Part shown: positions 45,971 to 58,560 of the stretch, piece by piece
Numbering within the stretch: position 1 is the stretch's first letter
How the letters are laid out: each line of letters begins with the position of its first letter
Assembly: GCA_963921425.1 (NCBI GenBank)
Contig: OY992840.1
Span: 312,501 to 376,500 of the forward strand
Direction: 5' to 3'
Length of the DNA stretch: 64,000 nucleotides
Origin: Dryas octopetala
Taxonomy: Eukaryota; Streptophyta; Magnoliopsida; Rosales; Rosaceae
Position numbers and translations under genes: made by a program
The notes under the pieces: model-generated
Database searches by the model: none
Told to the model about the DNA's origin: nothing
What the model saw: the letters and a program-made list of their open reading frames with translations, nothing else

Positions 45971-48714
45971 GGTTTTGGTTGTGTTAAGAGAAAAGACTTT
46001 TTTTTTTAAGGCTTTTATTTAAAAGGAGTAACTTGCATGTTTGTTTCGGTGTTGTTAGCGTTTAAAAAGGAAAAGTTCGGTTTTTAACTTTGGTCTTACT
46101 TTCTAGACTGAGTTTTGTTCATGCTTGTTCAGTTGGGGTTGTGAAAGATCAAAAGATGAAAAGACACTTCTTACTCATGTTTCAAGTTTCGTTTAAAAAC
46201 TGTTTTTTCTTACCTTTCGGGACTAAAACAGGATTCTGTATTTCTATGTAAGGATTTTTGATCTCAAATTTTTATGAGTGAAACTAGACTTGGTATTGAA
46301 AGTTTTAAGATAAAAATCAAGTGAAACAGAGTTGAAATGAGATTGTAGTGATTTTCTAAAGATGACTGAAAATAATGGACTGATCAGTGTTTTGATAGTT
46401 TCGTTGAAACTATGGGTATATTTTGTTGGGATCTGGAGCTCCGTTTGACTTGAAAACTTTTATGTGACCACTTGGATGAGTATGTTTTCACTCTGTAAAA
46501 TTTGAGAACATTTGAACGGATACAAAAATTATGAAAATTCGTACTAATTTTGAGGTACAATTTGGAAGGTTTCTAAATAAATGAGAGTTTTGAAAGAAAG
46601 TTTACTTTCTGGTAAGTTAGAGGTTTTTTATCACAGAAAATTCTTATTTAAGTTTTAGTTTTGAAACTTATTTTCTTTTAAAGGTTTACACCTTGCTTAT
46701 TTGAAAAACAAGTGAAAGTATTTTTGTGTGCTTAAGTGTAATGCTTGGGGTTTGTGTGTTTGTTAGGAAACCGAGTGGAGAACTTTGAGCTTGGAAGGTT
46801 TGGCAGCTAGGTAGGGGGAACCGACCTAATAAATTATGTTTTCCTATATGTATACACTACTATGTGGTATGCTTGTGTTTGTTAAGAGGATAAGAGATGT
46901 GTTGTTAATAGGTTTAAAATGGAACAATGAAAAAGAGCAACATGTAATCAAATTGGTTTACTTACTAGGGCATAACTTAATCACTCTTATCATTGTTCAT
47001 TATTAACGAAAGTTAAGGAAAATAAGAGAGGGAATTGTTAGACACCCTTTATGGGACTGAGTTAAAGTTGTGGTATTGTTCTATCCTAGAGCTTGAAGCA
47101 TGAACCCTTTTCTAACTACTTCAGTTTCAGAAGGAAAGTGTTTTATTACTCTTATTGAACTCTCTCATATGTTTCGGTTGGCATAATTTTTGGATGTGAG
47201 TTTAATGAGAGTAAGAATGTGAATGTTAATTAAGTTGTTGTTATAAGGTTCTTGTAATTGATCCATGAATCCGGCTTTTTCATAGCAACAATGTCAATTG
47301 AACAAGACCCTATTTTGCATGCATTGGATTGGCTGGGAATTGTGTACTTGCTGCCATGATAATGTTCATATCATACATATCATGTCATTAGTTCATACAT
47401 ATTTTTGAAATGTTGAGACTAATGAGAAGTTTAAGTGTTTGGACCTTTTTTACTTGAAACAGTGGGTTTCATTTTATAAACCTTGGGTTCGAATCCCTAA
47501 AACATCGGTGTGTGGACCCTAGAGGGTTATGTTTGAGAGTATGCTAGGAGGGTGACATGCTGTAAATACAACCTATTTTGTGTTGTAATAATAGCCTTTG
47601 TGGGCCTTGGATGGACGTTTCGCTATCCGAATTCATCACTATGGATTGGGAAGGGAGTAAGATAGTTGACAAGAAGAGCCTATCGGTACTAAGGTCCACT
47701 GTTATTTATACAGGTTTTTGATTATGTGAGCAACAACCCACATGTATGCTTGCATGGCACTATTCACGTTGCATAACCATGCATGAGATTGATTTGGGAA
47801 TGTTGACTAATAAATTAATCTAAAACCGTGTAACTCTTGGAATTCAGTATGATATTGTGCTATCATTGTTTTAGTGATTGGTTATTTGATTTGTGCAATA
47901 TTATGATCTTATTTGGTTAATGTGGAAGAACAGAAACTCTAGAAAAGTATTGAAGTGATCCTTGTGCTTGTCCTAAATATTTACTATAAGTGTTTTCTTG
48001 AAAACTCTATTTTAGTATCAAGTAAATTATTGTGTGTAAAAGGTTTTGGGTCGGTGAGCACAGGATCAGCTGTTTTGGTGATGCTCACTCCTACACAGAC
48101 TCTTTTGCATGTAACTTTAAATACTAATTTGGGAATGTAAAGTATGACATCGGAATCCAACGTTTTGAACCCCGCCTCACCAATTTGATCGCCTATCAGA
48201 CTCACTAGTGAAGAGAAGGATCCGTCTATGATCGAGTGGGTAACTAACCACGTATACTTAGTTAATTTGATTGGTAGTCTATTTCCTATTTAATTATTAC
48301 ATGGCTCATAAAAAGTTTGTAAACGGTTTGGTTTTTATCCTTTAGGAAAAAGTTTCCCTATACTATTGTTTTGGGTGGTTTCCTAAACTCCATTTATTTT
48401 AATTTAAAGAGGAACTGACTTTTGTATTTAACTATGAAGTTGGGCCTATTTCATATATACCACAAGAACCGGACATTTACGTCTTCAGTTGGGTTCGCAA
48501 TCTTTCACTGTTTCCATGTGCATCTATCCATTCCATTTCCAATTCTTTCTATGTTGGAAGTATGAGTGTTTAGCCTTAACGTTAATGGAAAAGAAAAAAA
48601 TTTATTCTCAACATTCTAAGCTACAAACAAAAATATTTTTGTTTTAAAAGTTATTCCATTGACGTGGCAGCTGCCATGTCTCAAATCTCCTAGGCCCAGG
48701 TTTGGGACATGACA
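45971..48714. other. Long non-coding stretch, probably LTR or decayed element sequence
   Basis: No gene is supported over 2.7 kb. It continues the sequence left of the CACTA element (43951-44431). Positions 48069-48098 match 270-299. The end CCAGGTTTGGGACATGACA resembles the close of an LTR, and TGTCACGGCACTAAGG at 40286 resembles an opening, but I found no matching target duplications. Confidence 0.4.
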
Positions 48715-48721
48715 CTTTTAA

Positions 48722-48925
48722 CAGTAGTGCTACATATACCACATTTTTATACCATAATTTCATACCACCTTATGTGGCAACTTACATGGCATTTATACAT
48801 TGGATACTAAAAAATAAAAAGAAAAACCCAAAAAGAAAAAGAAAAACATTGTCCAATAAAGTAATGACACGTCAGATGGTATAAAAATGTGGTATAAAAA
48901 TATGGTAAGTATAGCATTATTCTTA
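48722..48925. mobile_element. MITE of about 200 bp
   Basis: The left arm GTGCTACATATACCACATTT (then TTATACC) pairs with the right arm when reversed (ATGCTATACTTACCATATTT, TTATACC). A purine-rich core lies between. The target duplication is not clear. Confidence 0.6.
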
Positions 48926-49000
48926 TAATCATCCATCTTTATACTTTCCAACCCAATTAGTTGATAGGCATGTTGTTTTGTTTAAACTACCATTCTCTGG

Positions 49001-49719
49001 TAGGGTGGGCATAAACCTGCCCAACCCACCAACCCGCCCATTTAACTCGACTTGGGTCGGTTCCAACCCATGTCAAAACAAGACAACCCACAGGCTCTAC
49101 CCTATTAAACCCGACACTTATTGGGTCAGTTTCAATTTGGATACCCTACTGCCCGTATCCCACCCGCCCACCCAATTAATTATAAATTTATATTATTTAT
49201 ATTTTATTCAATGTATAGCAAGCCCAATTAAGGCCATTAATTATTGTCCTTAAATATTCCAAGGCTTGGAGTTGGGCAAAGCAAGTGAATGGGTGTGAGA
49301 TGTTTTTATAATGGAAGTGAAGGGTTCAGTTTCACACTTTTGGCGATGTGGGATTGTAGGATTCAGAATTGCCTTGATGAAATGCATTAAAATGCATCTG
49401 CTTTTCTCCTCTTATAAAAGGAGTCCCTAGGCTTCACTCAAAACACACAGCCACTTGAGATTGTTAAATCTCGTGGGCTGGGCCTCTAACATCTGGGCCA
49501 TAGTTAAAATTTCTCTTTGAATTTTAGTTTTTGGGTTGTGTGGTATTGTTGTTGGTTTGGCCCGTAACCGACTCAATTAAATCGCCAAACCAATTCAATC
49601 GAACCCGACTAACTAGCCTATTAACTGGGCAGTTTAGGTTGCCAAATTTTAGGCTCGACTTTTCGGCCCAGTTGGCAGGTTGGGCCTTAACCCCCCCCCC
49701 CTCCCGATGCCCAGCCCTA
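49001..49719. mobile_element. hAT-like non-autonomous element
   Basis: Ends TAGGGTGGGCAT and, reversed, TAGGGCTGGGCATC are typical of plant hAT elements. Sub-terminal AACCCACC/AACCCGCC phrases on the left and GGTTGGGCC on the right add support. Flanking 8-mers (TTCTCTGG, TTCTGATT) agree at only about half of their positions, so the duplication is weak. No coding capacity; a C-run of about 12 lies at 49690. Confidence 0.62.
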
Positions 49720-49727
49720 TTCTGATT

Positions 49728-51035
49728 TGAAAAAGAAAACCCATTGAGCAAATCATTGGGTTTTGTAATTTTTTTCATAAATTTTTTTTGGTTTTGTTCC
49801 ATCCAAAATAAATTACAATCTATAGTTTCTGTTATTTTCAAACTCATTATGTAAATAAATACATCCACTTATGCATCGATATGTATGTAATCCATTTAAA
49901 ATTTGTTTTTGGCACCAAGAGATCTGAGTTTAATGGTTGAAGCTTTTTGAGATTAAGAAATCTGGGTAACAATTGATAGATATGAAAATTGATCTAAAAT
50001 TTTGATGGTCGACATTTTGGTCAATTTGGATGGTGTTGTGGCCAGCTTAGATAGTGATGCAGCTAAGTTTTGTCAACCCTGAGTGTTTCTTTTTTCAAAC
50101 CCTAAGGGGTATATTTGTCTGAAAATTGCCAAAGAGTTATGAAATGTAAGACCCATAATCTTAATCTTCATTAAAAATTGTTATTTTATAAAATTGCCCA
50201 AAACCTTACATCAAATAGCAACATAGAGGAGAGCCAACTTGGTTTATCCTCAATCCATTTTTGGAACTCAGATTTTGCTAAAGATGTGCCACTTGATTAC
50301 TATTACGAACTCTTGTCGTGCATCCTCATTTCTCAGATCTTGTTTCGAGTATCATGTCTTTTATTTTTCTACTGGTCTTCCGTCCTTTTATTTCTTATGT
50401 TATTCACGCTTGTACTTCTTTTGAACAGTTTTATCGTATTTCGGGTTGACCCATTTTGTTGTAAATATTTCTTAAACATAATCCCTGCTTTCGGTGATGT
50501 TTACTAGGGCTTCTTTTGTATAAAACTCAAATACCCTAGTGGGTTGGTTTGTATTTAATATTTAAATTGATGCATTTCAGATCTTGTGTGCATGTGTTAC
50601 TTTAATCCAACCCAAATCCATTTGCAAAAAGGACTTAACTTGTTCTAAGAAACTTGAGAGTCTAATGCTCGGAGTATGGGTATTATACTTTCGAGGTTTT
50701 TGGAACGAGTGCCGCTTTGGTATCTCGGTTAAGGGCTGCTACATTTGGGTGGGATATATCTGTCTTCAAGTTATGTTATATGTATAGATAGATGAAATCT
50801 TTTAAACCTAGATATTTTGGTAGATTTGATATTCTCAAATATTTAAAATCAAATTAGGAGTATAGATGCTTAAAATTAAGATTTTTAATTTGTTTCCCTT
50901 ATTTCTCTTAAGGGGCAAAATAGAACTACGAAAATATGGAATTAAATATTTGGACTTAATTTGACCAAAAAATAAAGAGACCTAAGCTAAATCCAACTTG
51001 AGTTTTTTTTTTTTTTTTTATATAGTATCTAAGAG
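49728..51035. other. Intergenic stretch, nothing recognised
   Basis: AT-rich. The ORF at 50178-50507 is hydrophobic and has no recognisable domain, splice context or start context. I do not support a gene. Confidence 0.4.
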
Positions 51036-51530
51036 CAATTCTCACGACATCCGGGTTATCCGTATATAATTCGTATGAAATTCCATACCAGCAATCCTAT
51101 ATATTAATTATGTATAAATGAGCAATCTAATTTCATGTATGCATATAGGATTGGCAAATAAGATTGATATATAGGATTGGTTTGGGGGTGTGGACACACT
51201 TGCCTAAATTTGGGTAACGGCTACAAGAGAGAAATCGAAAGGAAACTGTATCTGACCAGGGATGGACGCTCGGGTAACCTTCAAGGTCTCTAACTCCTCG
51301 ATTCAGAAAGCTTCTGCCTACACCTTCCTGCACCCTCCATCTAAATCATCCGCAATGGCTCCGTATTTCTTGCTACGAGCTTAACGGTGGCTACGAGACG
51401 GTATTAGGATTTTCTGACATGAGATTGGCATATAAGATTGCTTGTTTATACAAAATTGGCATACAAAATTGCTCATATAAAATTTTATATGTGGTAGACT
51501 TGGATGGGAGAATTACTCCTTATATGCCTC
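51036..51530. mobile_element. Possible MITE or foldback repeat
   Basis: GAGCAATTCTCACGACATCC on the left pairs imperfectly with the reverse of GGATGGGAGAATTACTCC near 51503, and several ATAGGATTGGCA/ATGAGATTGGCATATAAGATTG phrases lie inside. Target duplication not found. Confidence 0.4.
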
Positions 51531-52016
51531 AACGAAGGGAACCTCTTTTCTTTTGCTATCTTGCTATTGTAGTTGTGTAATTTTGGGTTTCTAGTTACCA
51601 TCTACCTCTTGGGTACTTAATTAGTTGTTTTTAATTCTATTGTTTAAGGGTACGCACCTTTTGTTGATCACATTACAAAACAATTTGGTTGGGATGAAAT
51701 TCCCCAGTCCCAACCCCGAGTTATGCAGGAAGGCTAATAAATACCAATTTAATTAAGAATTATGGGCATTGCACAAAATAAAACTAAAGAAAATTAAACA
51801 AGAGCACCTCACATAGTAATTACTAATTATATTATATTATTATACAGATTTATTAATTTATTTGGGTGTTACACTGTGACTAACAGATGCAGCAGCATAC
51901 ATACTAGACTGGTAGTGGATGAAGATGAGAACGGTACGATCTATGATTGAAAGGGTGGATGATAATTGAAAATAATAGTCTGATTTAAGTAAGAATACAT
52001 GGATGGATCTAATGAA

Positions 52017-52400
52017 TCAATGATCGTAGAGTCGGCACTCGTCGGTTTCAGGGTTGTCCTGACAGAAGGACTCAAGAGGATCGTGTTTCTGCAGCTTAAG
52101 CCTGAGATCCGCCTTGGCTTGGCTGACCTCCTCCACCTCGTCCCACGCCACCTTGCACTCGTCCGTGATTGGGTCGCCTTGCCCGCCGCACACCTCCTTC
52201 GCCTCCATCACCTTCTTCTCGATCATCTCCGTCAGCTGCTTCTCCCTCATCTGCGTCCCTTTGAACTTCACCACCGCCATCGCCTTCGTATTCCTCTTCC
52301 TCACACTCACTCCCACTGGAACACTCGTATTAACCCCCTTTCTCATAAACCACACCGACGGTAAATCCATCTGAAAACTCGAAGCTGATAAAGAAACCAT
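52017..52400 (-). CDS. CP12-3: Calvin cycle protein CP12, CP12-3 type
   Basis: CP12 is a small, mostly disordered stromal protein that joins GAPDH and phosphoribulokinase into an inactive complex in the dark under thioredoxin control. The frame is single-exon, 127 residues from an ATG at 52400; an upstream in-frame ATG (52442) is less likely, since the residues after 52400 look like a transit peptide (Ser/Val-rich, basic, about 1-45). Cys71 and Cys82 form the N-terminal redox pair and Cys113 and Cys122 the C-terminal pair. The core AWDEVEE is at 85-91 and the C-terminal GAPDH-binding tail NPETDECRLYDH is intact. The EEVSQAKADLRLKL stretch resembles CP12-3 more than CP12-1/2. A hAT-like element sits 447 bp upstream. 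Confidence 0.93.
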   Translation of the reverse strand: MVSLSASSFQMDLPSVWFMRKGVNTSVPVGVSVRKRNTKAMAVVKFKGTQMREKQLTEMIEKKVMEAKEVCGGQGDPITDECKVAWDEVEEVSQAKADLRLKLQKHDPLESFCQDNPETDECRLYDH

Positions 52401-52838
52401 CGATGCTCGATCGATCTCTCTGAAACTGATCCAAACCCTCACTCTCTACTCTCTACTCTCTACTCAGGTCTCCCTAACAAAATAATGATGAGAGAGAAAC
52501 ACCTTGACGGATTTACCTAAATACCCCAATCAAAAAGCCCGAATGGAACTCTCTAGAATAGAACAGCACTTTCTTTGTGTTACATGATTGACTTGAATTA
52601 ATTATCCTTATTTATTGGGTTACTTGTCCCTTGGCATGGACAGGTAATAGTCTAATCATTGCTACAGGGAAGAAAAGAGGGCACATCGCTAGCCTTATCC
52701 ACAACCACAACAACAAAACTCTTTGGAAATTTCGGATAACGACCACAACCAAAACATCCAATCAGGGCCAGCCAATCTCTTTTATTTCTTGAGCAATGCT
52801 GTCATCACAAATTCACATCCAACGGTACAAAACCTACG
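52401..52838 (-). promoter_or_regulatory. Probable CP12-3 leader and proximal promoter
   Basis: A CT-rich leader (minus strand GAGAGTAGAGAGTAGAG near 52440-52465) lies just upstream of the start codon. An AATAAATAAGG phrase near 52605-52615 is the nearest AT-rich box. Nothing more can be said from sequence alone. The hAT duplication ends the region. Confidence 0.35.
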
Positions 52839-53800
52839 GTTTAGAGTATGGCTAGATTGGTTTGACCAAAAAATCAAGATCCTACCCAAAATTGCTCCAA
52901 CTGATGTCGAGAATAACCCTATTAGAGAGGAATCGTATCGAGATCTCAGTTTGCCAACCAAACCGGTATGTTCGGTTCCAGTTCTCAGATCCTAAAACCG
53001 CTGGTTTACCGAACCAAATCGAACCGAGTATATATAACATTTAATTTAAATATTACATTTTTATACATTTCTATACCCTAAAATACCTTTCTATAATACA
53101 TTTATATATATTTCTATAATTTATATAAAAAATATATAAATTTATAAACCCTAAACCCATTCTATACCCTAAACCCCATAATTAATAATTTATATAATAC
53201 ATTTCTATATAAAAACTAATTAAAAAGACCCTAAACTAATATTATATCATATTCTAAACAATTTATACCATATAAGTATATAACTATAAACTAAATACTA
53301 AACTCTAGATCCTATTCCTATATCTCATACCCTAAACCCTATTGTGTATTTTAAAAATTTTAAATCTTATACATTATAAGGCTTATTATATCCTATACCG
53401 ATATACCATATACCCTAAGACTGTAATTGATAATAATTCAATAATTTATAGTTGGTATATAACTAATAACTATAATCTATAGAAATGTTTAGTATGGTAT
53501 AATATGATAATAGTCTATAAATAATAACTATTGTCTATATAAATGTTTAGGGTATAGAAATGTATTATATAAAATATGTTTATATAAATTATAAAACATA
53601 TGTAATACAAGGTAAAAACTCCAAACCCTAAACCCCACCCAAACCCCAATGTCCAAACCCCAAAATACCCTAAGTCTAAATTTTTAATGAATTTTTAAAA
53701 CTTTTTATTTTTATTTTTTAATCTTCTCTTCTCTCTCCTACCAACACTCCCTCTTTCTCTCTCATTTCTCTCACTTTCCCTTTCTATTTCCCCAACTTCA

Positions 53801-53812
<12 letters not shown>

Positions 53813-53853
<41 letters not shown>
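53813..53853 (+). repeat. (CT)n microsatellite
   Basis: About 20 CT units. The Arg-Glu ORFs on the other strand are artefacts of it. Confidence 0.95.
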
Positions 53854-53855
<2 letters not shown>

Positions 53856-54159
53856 CATGCCTTTGATCGGTGATACACTGTCGTCCTGGCTGATGGACAC
53901 GAGACCACCTTCGAAATGCTCACCTCTCCCTCCTCTCTTTGCCCATATGTTTTGATTTTCCATAAATCCAAGGATCGCGGCGACCTGAGCTGGGGCAGAG
54001 TCGAGCCCTTTGCCGGCGATCTCTGTGCTCTGACGGCTTTGCGACTTCCCACCACCCAAAACTCATTCCTCTTGTCGAGCCGGTCATTTTGGTACCTTTC
54101 TCTCATGCCGACGACTCCCCAACGCGGAGAATCGAAGCCACCCAGTTCGACCTCCGACG

Positions 54160-54163
<4 letters not shown>

Positions 54164-54200
<37 letters not shown>
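54164..54200 (+). repeat. (CT)n microsatellite
   Basis: About 18 CT units inside the hAT-like element. Confidence 0.95.
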
Positions 54201-54204
<4 letters not shown>

Positions 54205-54389
54205 CTCAAGCCGGTCAAGGCCTATATCGAGCCGAAACGACCAGAAATGCCGGTCCGACCGAGTGTCAGTTTACCAGCATTTCGGTTCTGGTCTCGGTAA
54301 CCAAAAGGGTCATCTGAGGGGGGTCCAGTCGGTTGCCGGTTTGGGGTTCTCGATTCAGTAACCGGACCGAACCCACCCCTAGTTTAGAG

Positions 54390-54669
54390 GATTCTTGCGG
54401 TCCTTTTTTATTTTTTTTCTTTTGCATCCTCCCCTTAATGTGAAATGGGGCTAACATGCCTTCCCAATTCATCTCATATTCTTATCTTTTAGATTTAGAG
54501 AAATTTCATTAAATAACACTTTTTAATATCACTCTTAACTTTTTTAACCCTTTTCCCTCAAAATTAACTTTTTTTACTTTTTGGCCACTTTTCAGACAAA
54601 AACATCCTTTTAATTGCCACATTTTCAATATTTATCAACCAAAAAATTGATTTTAACAAAAATATTAAA

Positions 54670-54713
<44 letters not shown>

Positions 54714-55117
54714 TGATGAATTGACTGCAACATCATCTAAATTAGTAGATGTAGCACCATTTGTTGAACATATCTCGACCATTGTCATTCACCATTTGTC
54801 AACCATTTGTCGACGATTAAATTTCATATCTAAAATAACAAACACAAGTCAAACTTATATAACTCATAATTTTTTCAATCTGGAACAGCAAACCCAGATT
54901 GAAATTTCATATCTAGAACAACAAACCTAGATCGACATAAAGATCTAAAAGTGAAAAAATTGACAAAAAAATGTGAATTTATTAAAATTGACAAATAGAT
55001 GGTGCTACAGAAACCTATATAAATCAAACTTTTATCTTATTTGTGTAAATATTTATGAACAATTAGTAACCCATAAATCAAACAAAATTTATTAGAAAAT
55101 TCATCATTGATTAAATC
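54390..55117. other. Intergenic stretch with an (AAT)n microsatellite
   Basis: No gene is supported. A phrase CAAACCCAGATTGAAATTTC / CAAACCTAGATCG is repeated near 54888-54935. Confidence 0.5.
54670..54711 (+). repeat. (AAT)n microsatellite
   Basis: About 14 AAT units. Confidence 0.95.
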
Positions 55118-56607
55118 CAAGGAATAAAATTTCATTTTTTTGGGATACCGAAATTTTAACACTGATATATCAAATTTTCGTTAATATTTCTCTGAAATTT
55201 CGCTCACTTACACAGTCATTTTTCTCTCTTCCCTTTCTCGGTGAGGGGAAGATTTTGGTGGTGAAGAGCAGCAGCGATTTGGCTGGAGATAGCTCATATA
55301 TCAATCATTCAATCCTATTCCTATCCTAGTGCTTTAGTTTATATAATAAACATAGACTATTATTATGAAGAGATTGCTTTTAAGATGCCAGTTATTAAGT
55401 AGTTAGATACCACCTCTCCCTCTTTTTTTTTTTAAGCTTTCCACTCGCAAAAAATATATATATAAATAAATATATATATATATACAAATAAAAACATGGT
55501 AATGGTTTAAACCATCACTGAACAAAAAAAAAAACAATTGGTGAAGTCAACAATCGTTAAAGGAATTTATAAAAAAATTCAAAATATTGCAGCAAATTAA
55601 GATGAGGAAATCAATCAATCATTAAGGAAATGAAGTAAAGACACCTATATTAAAAAACAAAAACCAAATAGAAATTATGCTATGAATCTGTCTTCCACAA
55701 AAGAATAAATTTGAAAGTTATTTTGGAGATGTAACCATTCATATATCAAATTACCTATGGATAGAGATTTGTAATATATTAATCAGTACAACAAACGTTG
55801 TATTTAGTATTTTATTAATTAATATAAGCCTGCTGTTATAAAACGAATTGAACAACTACAAGTAACTTGTATTTTTTTTTTTTTTTACATTTTGTCATGT
55901 ACTTTGTTTTCTAATAAAAATATACTGACATGATTATATGTGGACCGAATCACAAATTAATTATGAACAAAAGTAGAGTATGGTGATTTATTCTTGTTTG
56001 GTATATAGATAGAGTATGGTCCATATTGTATGGACAAATTACAATGTAGAGTATGAGCAAATTATACAAATTATAGAGTATGGACAAATTATGTATGTCC
56101 TTGCAAATTATACAATTAGTCCATGAACAATTAAACATCATTTGTTATTAATTATGTTTGTTTTTGCAAATTATACAAATTATAGAGTATGAATAAATTA
56201 TACAAATTATAGAGTATGAACAAATTATACAAATTATGTAAATTATACCCTCTTAATATTAATGTAATACAAATTATACAAATTCTTCAATTAGTCCATT
56301 AACAATTAAATAATTATACAATTGAAGTGTTTGTTCAGTAAAATTTATGTAATTATTAATTAGTGAACCATTTTTATTTAACAGTATTTGCTTCCAACGC
56401 GCATTATATTAATCTTATATCATTTGAAACCTATTATATAATTTAGTTTCTTTAATATTTTTTATCAATGTAGTAGATAATATGTTAAATAAACATATAA
56501 TAAAGTTTCATTTAAAATTTATATCGTTTCTGTTTAATTTTTGTCGAAATTTAAAATTTATAGAAATTTTCATCCAAATTTCTACGAAATCCAAATTTTA
56601 TTCCTTA
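55118..56607. mobile_element. hAT-like element B, relative of element A
   Basis: Left CAAGGAATAAAATTTC and right AAATTTTATTCCTT are inverted copies of each other and match the ends of element A. The last 230 bp (56375-56606) are close to 39640-39886, including GCGCATTATATT and ATCAATGTAGTAGATAATAT. The flanks ATTAAATC and TAATTTAAATC agree only roughly, so the duplication is eroded. No transposase. Confidence 0.65.
56000..56300 (+). repeat. AT-rich direct repeats inside element B
   Basis: Phrases such as ACAAATTATAGAGTATGAAC and ACAAATTATACAAATTAT recur five or more times with slippage-like variation. Confidence 0.75.
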
Positions 56608-57090
56608 TAATTTAAATCAACAATGATAACATTTCAGAATTCAAAGTTGAAACAAAAAATAGATTACATAAAAAAATTAATAAATTAATATGATGAACTG
56701 GGATTGGGATTTGGCAATTGATTTGCGGAGGAAGATGCATCCTCGACTGATGAAGCACAACAGCCTCCGCACGAAGCAATTGTGGGTTAGGAAATGGAAG
56801 ATATGCAAGTGGGCAAAGGATTTGGATCCGACAATGCAAATGGAAGATTTGGCAATTGTGGGTCCAACGATTGATATCCTCGTCGATGCCGTCACTCAGA
56901 TCCCTTTGATCTGGGTTTCTTCTTTGATCAACTCACTGAGCTCAGATCCCTTTCACTTACTTCTCATTCAACCTTGTTTCAACAACCAATATGATGAACT
57001 AGGGTGCAACACTAGAGAGAGAGAGAGAGAGAGAGATCAGTTCATCAGGGGAGATCTGAAGTGAAATGGGAAGATGCAGATCAGGGGTAT
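56608..57090. other. Intergenic stretch with a GA microsatellite
   Basis: The open frame at 56690-57064 has no known domain and ends in a (GA)n tract (57014-57035). I do not support a gene. Confidence 0.45.
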
Positions 57091-57760
57091 TTTTGTCCCA
57101 AATTTAATTTTAGACTATATGTTTTACCTTAAAAATATATTTGGTCCATATAGTTTCAAAACTTTGCATTTGGTTTATGTCGTATACAATCTTAGGATAA
57201 TTTTAACAAAACTCGAATTTTCAATTTGGGAATAAATTATCTATTTTTTTCTAGAAAAATTTTGTTAGGAGATTTAAAGACCATCTTATGGTTTTCCAAA
57301 ACTTAATTTGAATTTTCATTTTCGTATTTATTTGCTAAAGAGATTGAGGCTTGCTGAATTTTAAAGGTTTGAACTTTAAGTTTGAGATTTCTTTAAATTT
57401 TTATTTGAAAATCAAATTCAATGTTATATATATAATTTTTAGTCCTTCTTGAGTAAAACTTGCGAATTTAAACAAGTTATTAATTTCAATTTGAGAAAAA
57501 AATTTCATGTTGGGTGTAAAATGTCTTAAGATTGCAAATCATATAAAACATGTTAAAGCCCCATAGATCTAACTCACTCTTAAAATTGGCTTGTAAAAGG
57601 AGGATTTCTTGAGGCTTATACACTGTGCAACCCAATTATATCATGGCGATATGAGATATTTAACAAAACACATGGACTAAATGCCAGAGTTTTGAAACCA
57701 TATGGATCAAATCTGTTTTCGGGGTTAAACACAGGGACCAAAATCATTTTTTTTGCTTAA
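57090..57760. mobile_element. MULE-type foldback/MITE-like inverted repeat
   Basis: The left arm (ATTTGGTCCATATAGTTTCA then AAACTTTGCATTTGG, 57139-57176) pairs with the right arm read in reverse (GATTTGATCCATATGGTTTC then AAAACTCTGGCATTTAGTCC). The core is AT-rich with no gene. Ends and duplication not fixed. Confidence 0.5.
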
Positions 57761-58124
57761 CTTTGGGAGAAAGTTGTGAGAATGTGGAGTGTGTTGTCCC
57801 ACATTGAAAAATTATAGCCTTGTATAAGTGCTTATAAGGGTCTTCGACCTCTCCTCCTATTGTTAATTTGTTTTAGAATGAATGCTCCAATTTCCTTCAT
57901 GGTTCAAATTTTAGACTAAAAAAAAAAAAATTTATGTACAATTTCACCTTTAACATTGGAGATCGAGCCATGGTCCAAATTTAAATTTTTACCCATACTT
58001 ATCCTCAAATTGGAGGAAAATATAGGAAAAGAACTAGAAATGCTCTTACTTCCTCTTTCATCATCCTTTGTTCAGTATGTGTAATCCAAACACTTGATCT
58101 CCCAGCTCCTCTCATCTCATCCCC
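57761..58124. other. Intergenic stretch
   Basis: No gene supported. Confidence 0.4.
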
Positions 58125-58560
58125 CACTACTACAAAACACCCTATTTGTGGTGGTTTTAATTCGCTATCAAAAATAATTTTCTAGCGGAACAATTGCAAA
58201 ATCTGCCAGGATTGCAATGCACGGGCGGATAAGGTCTCTGATAGGATAAAATGCGCAGGGAAAGCACTTTTCCTGGCGAACAGCTGTCTAAATTCGCCTG
58301 GACATTAATTTTACGCTGACAAGGCATTAAAGTTTAATCCGACAGGAAAATTATTCACGTCAGATATAAGCGCCATCATATGTATTATTCCTGGCGAATT
58401 AGTCCGACAGGAAACCTTCCGCGTCGGACCAATCCGCTAGCATTCGCATTATTCATGTTAGATATATCCACAAGTAAAAGTAATAAAATATATAAATAAA
58501 AAATAAAAAATTCTTTCCTGGCGGATATAACCGCTAGAATCATTTAATATATATAAAAAA
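58125..58560 (+). mobile_element. CACTA left terminus with sub-terminal repeats
   Basis: CACTACTACAAAACACC is a plant CACTA end. Over the next 400 bp a short motif of the form CCTGGCGGA, with CGCTAG, GGCGAA and TCCGACAGG variants in both orientations, recurs about ten times, as in the sub-terminal region of such elements. No opposite end was found in the window, so the element is truncated or extends beyond 64000. Confidence 0.65.

Larger units (their letters stand above)
52847..54381. mobile_element. hAT-like non-autonomous element upstream of CP12-3
   Basis: The exact 8-bp duplication GTTTAGAG flanks it (52839-52846, 54382-54389). The right end, reversed, reads TAGGGGTGGGTTCGGTCCGG; the left end TATGGCTAGATTGGTTTGAC is a diverged counterpart. 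Sub-terminal AACCGG/CGGTTCGGTT phrases crowd both ends. The middle has degenerate CCCTAAA-like and AT-rich DNA like element A at 38068, then two (CT)n microsatellites. No transposase. Confidence 0.78.

Noticed and set aside
40286..48714. One giant LTR opening TGTCACGG and closing ATGACA
   Set aside because: The ends are suggestive, but flanking 5-mers (TAGGG, CTTTT) do not match.
50178..50507. 109-residue hydrophobic ORF
   Set aside because: AT-driven composition, no recognisable domain, no intron or regulatory context.
53140..53660. Interstitial telomere repeats
   Set aside because: CCCTAAA-like phrases are degenerate, not in tandem, and lie in a transposable element.
53784..54361. ORFs of 90-133 residues on both strands
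   Set aside because: They cross two CT microsatellites inside a hAT-like element and show no domain.
56690..57064. 124-residue plus-strand ORF
   Set aside because: No recognisable domain and a GA-repeat C-terminus; could be an old gene fragment but is not supportable.
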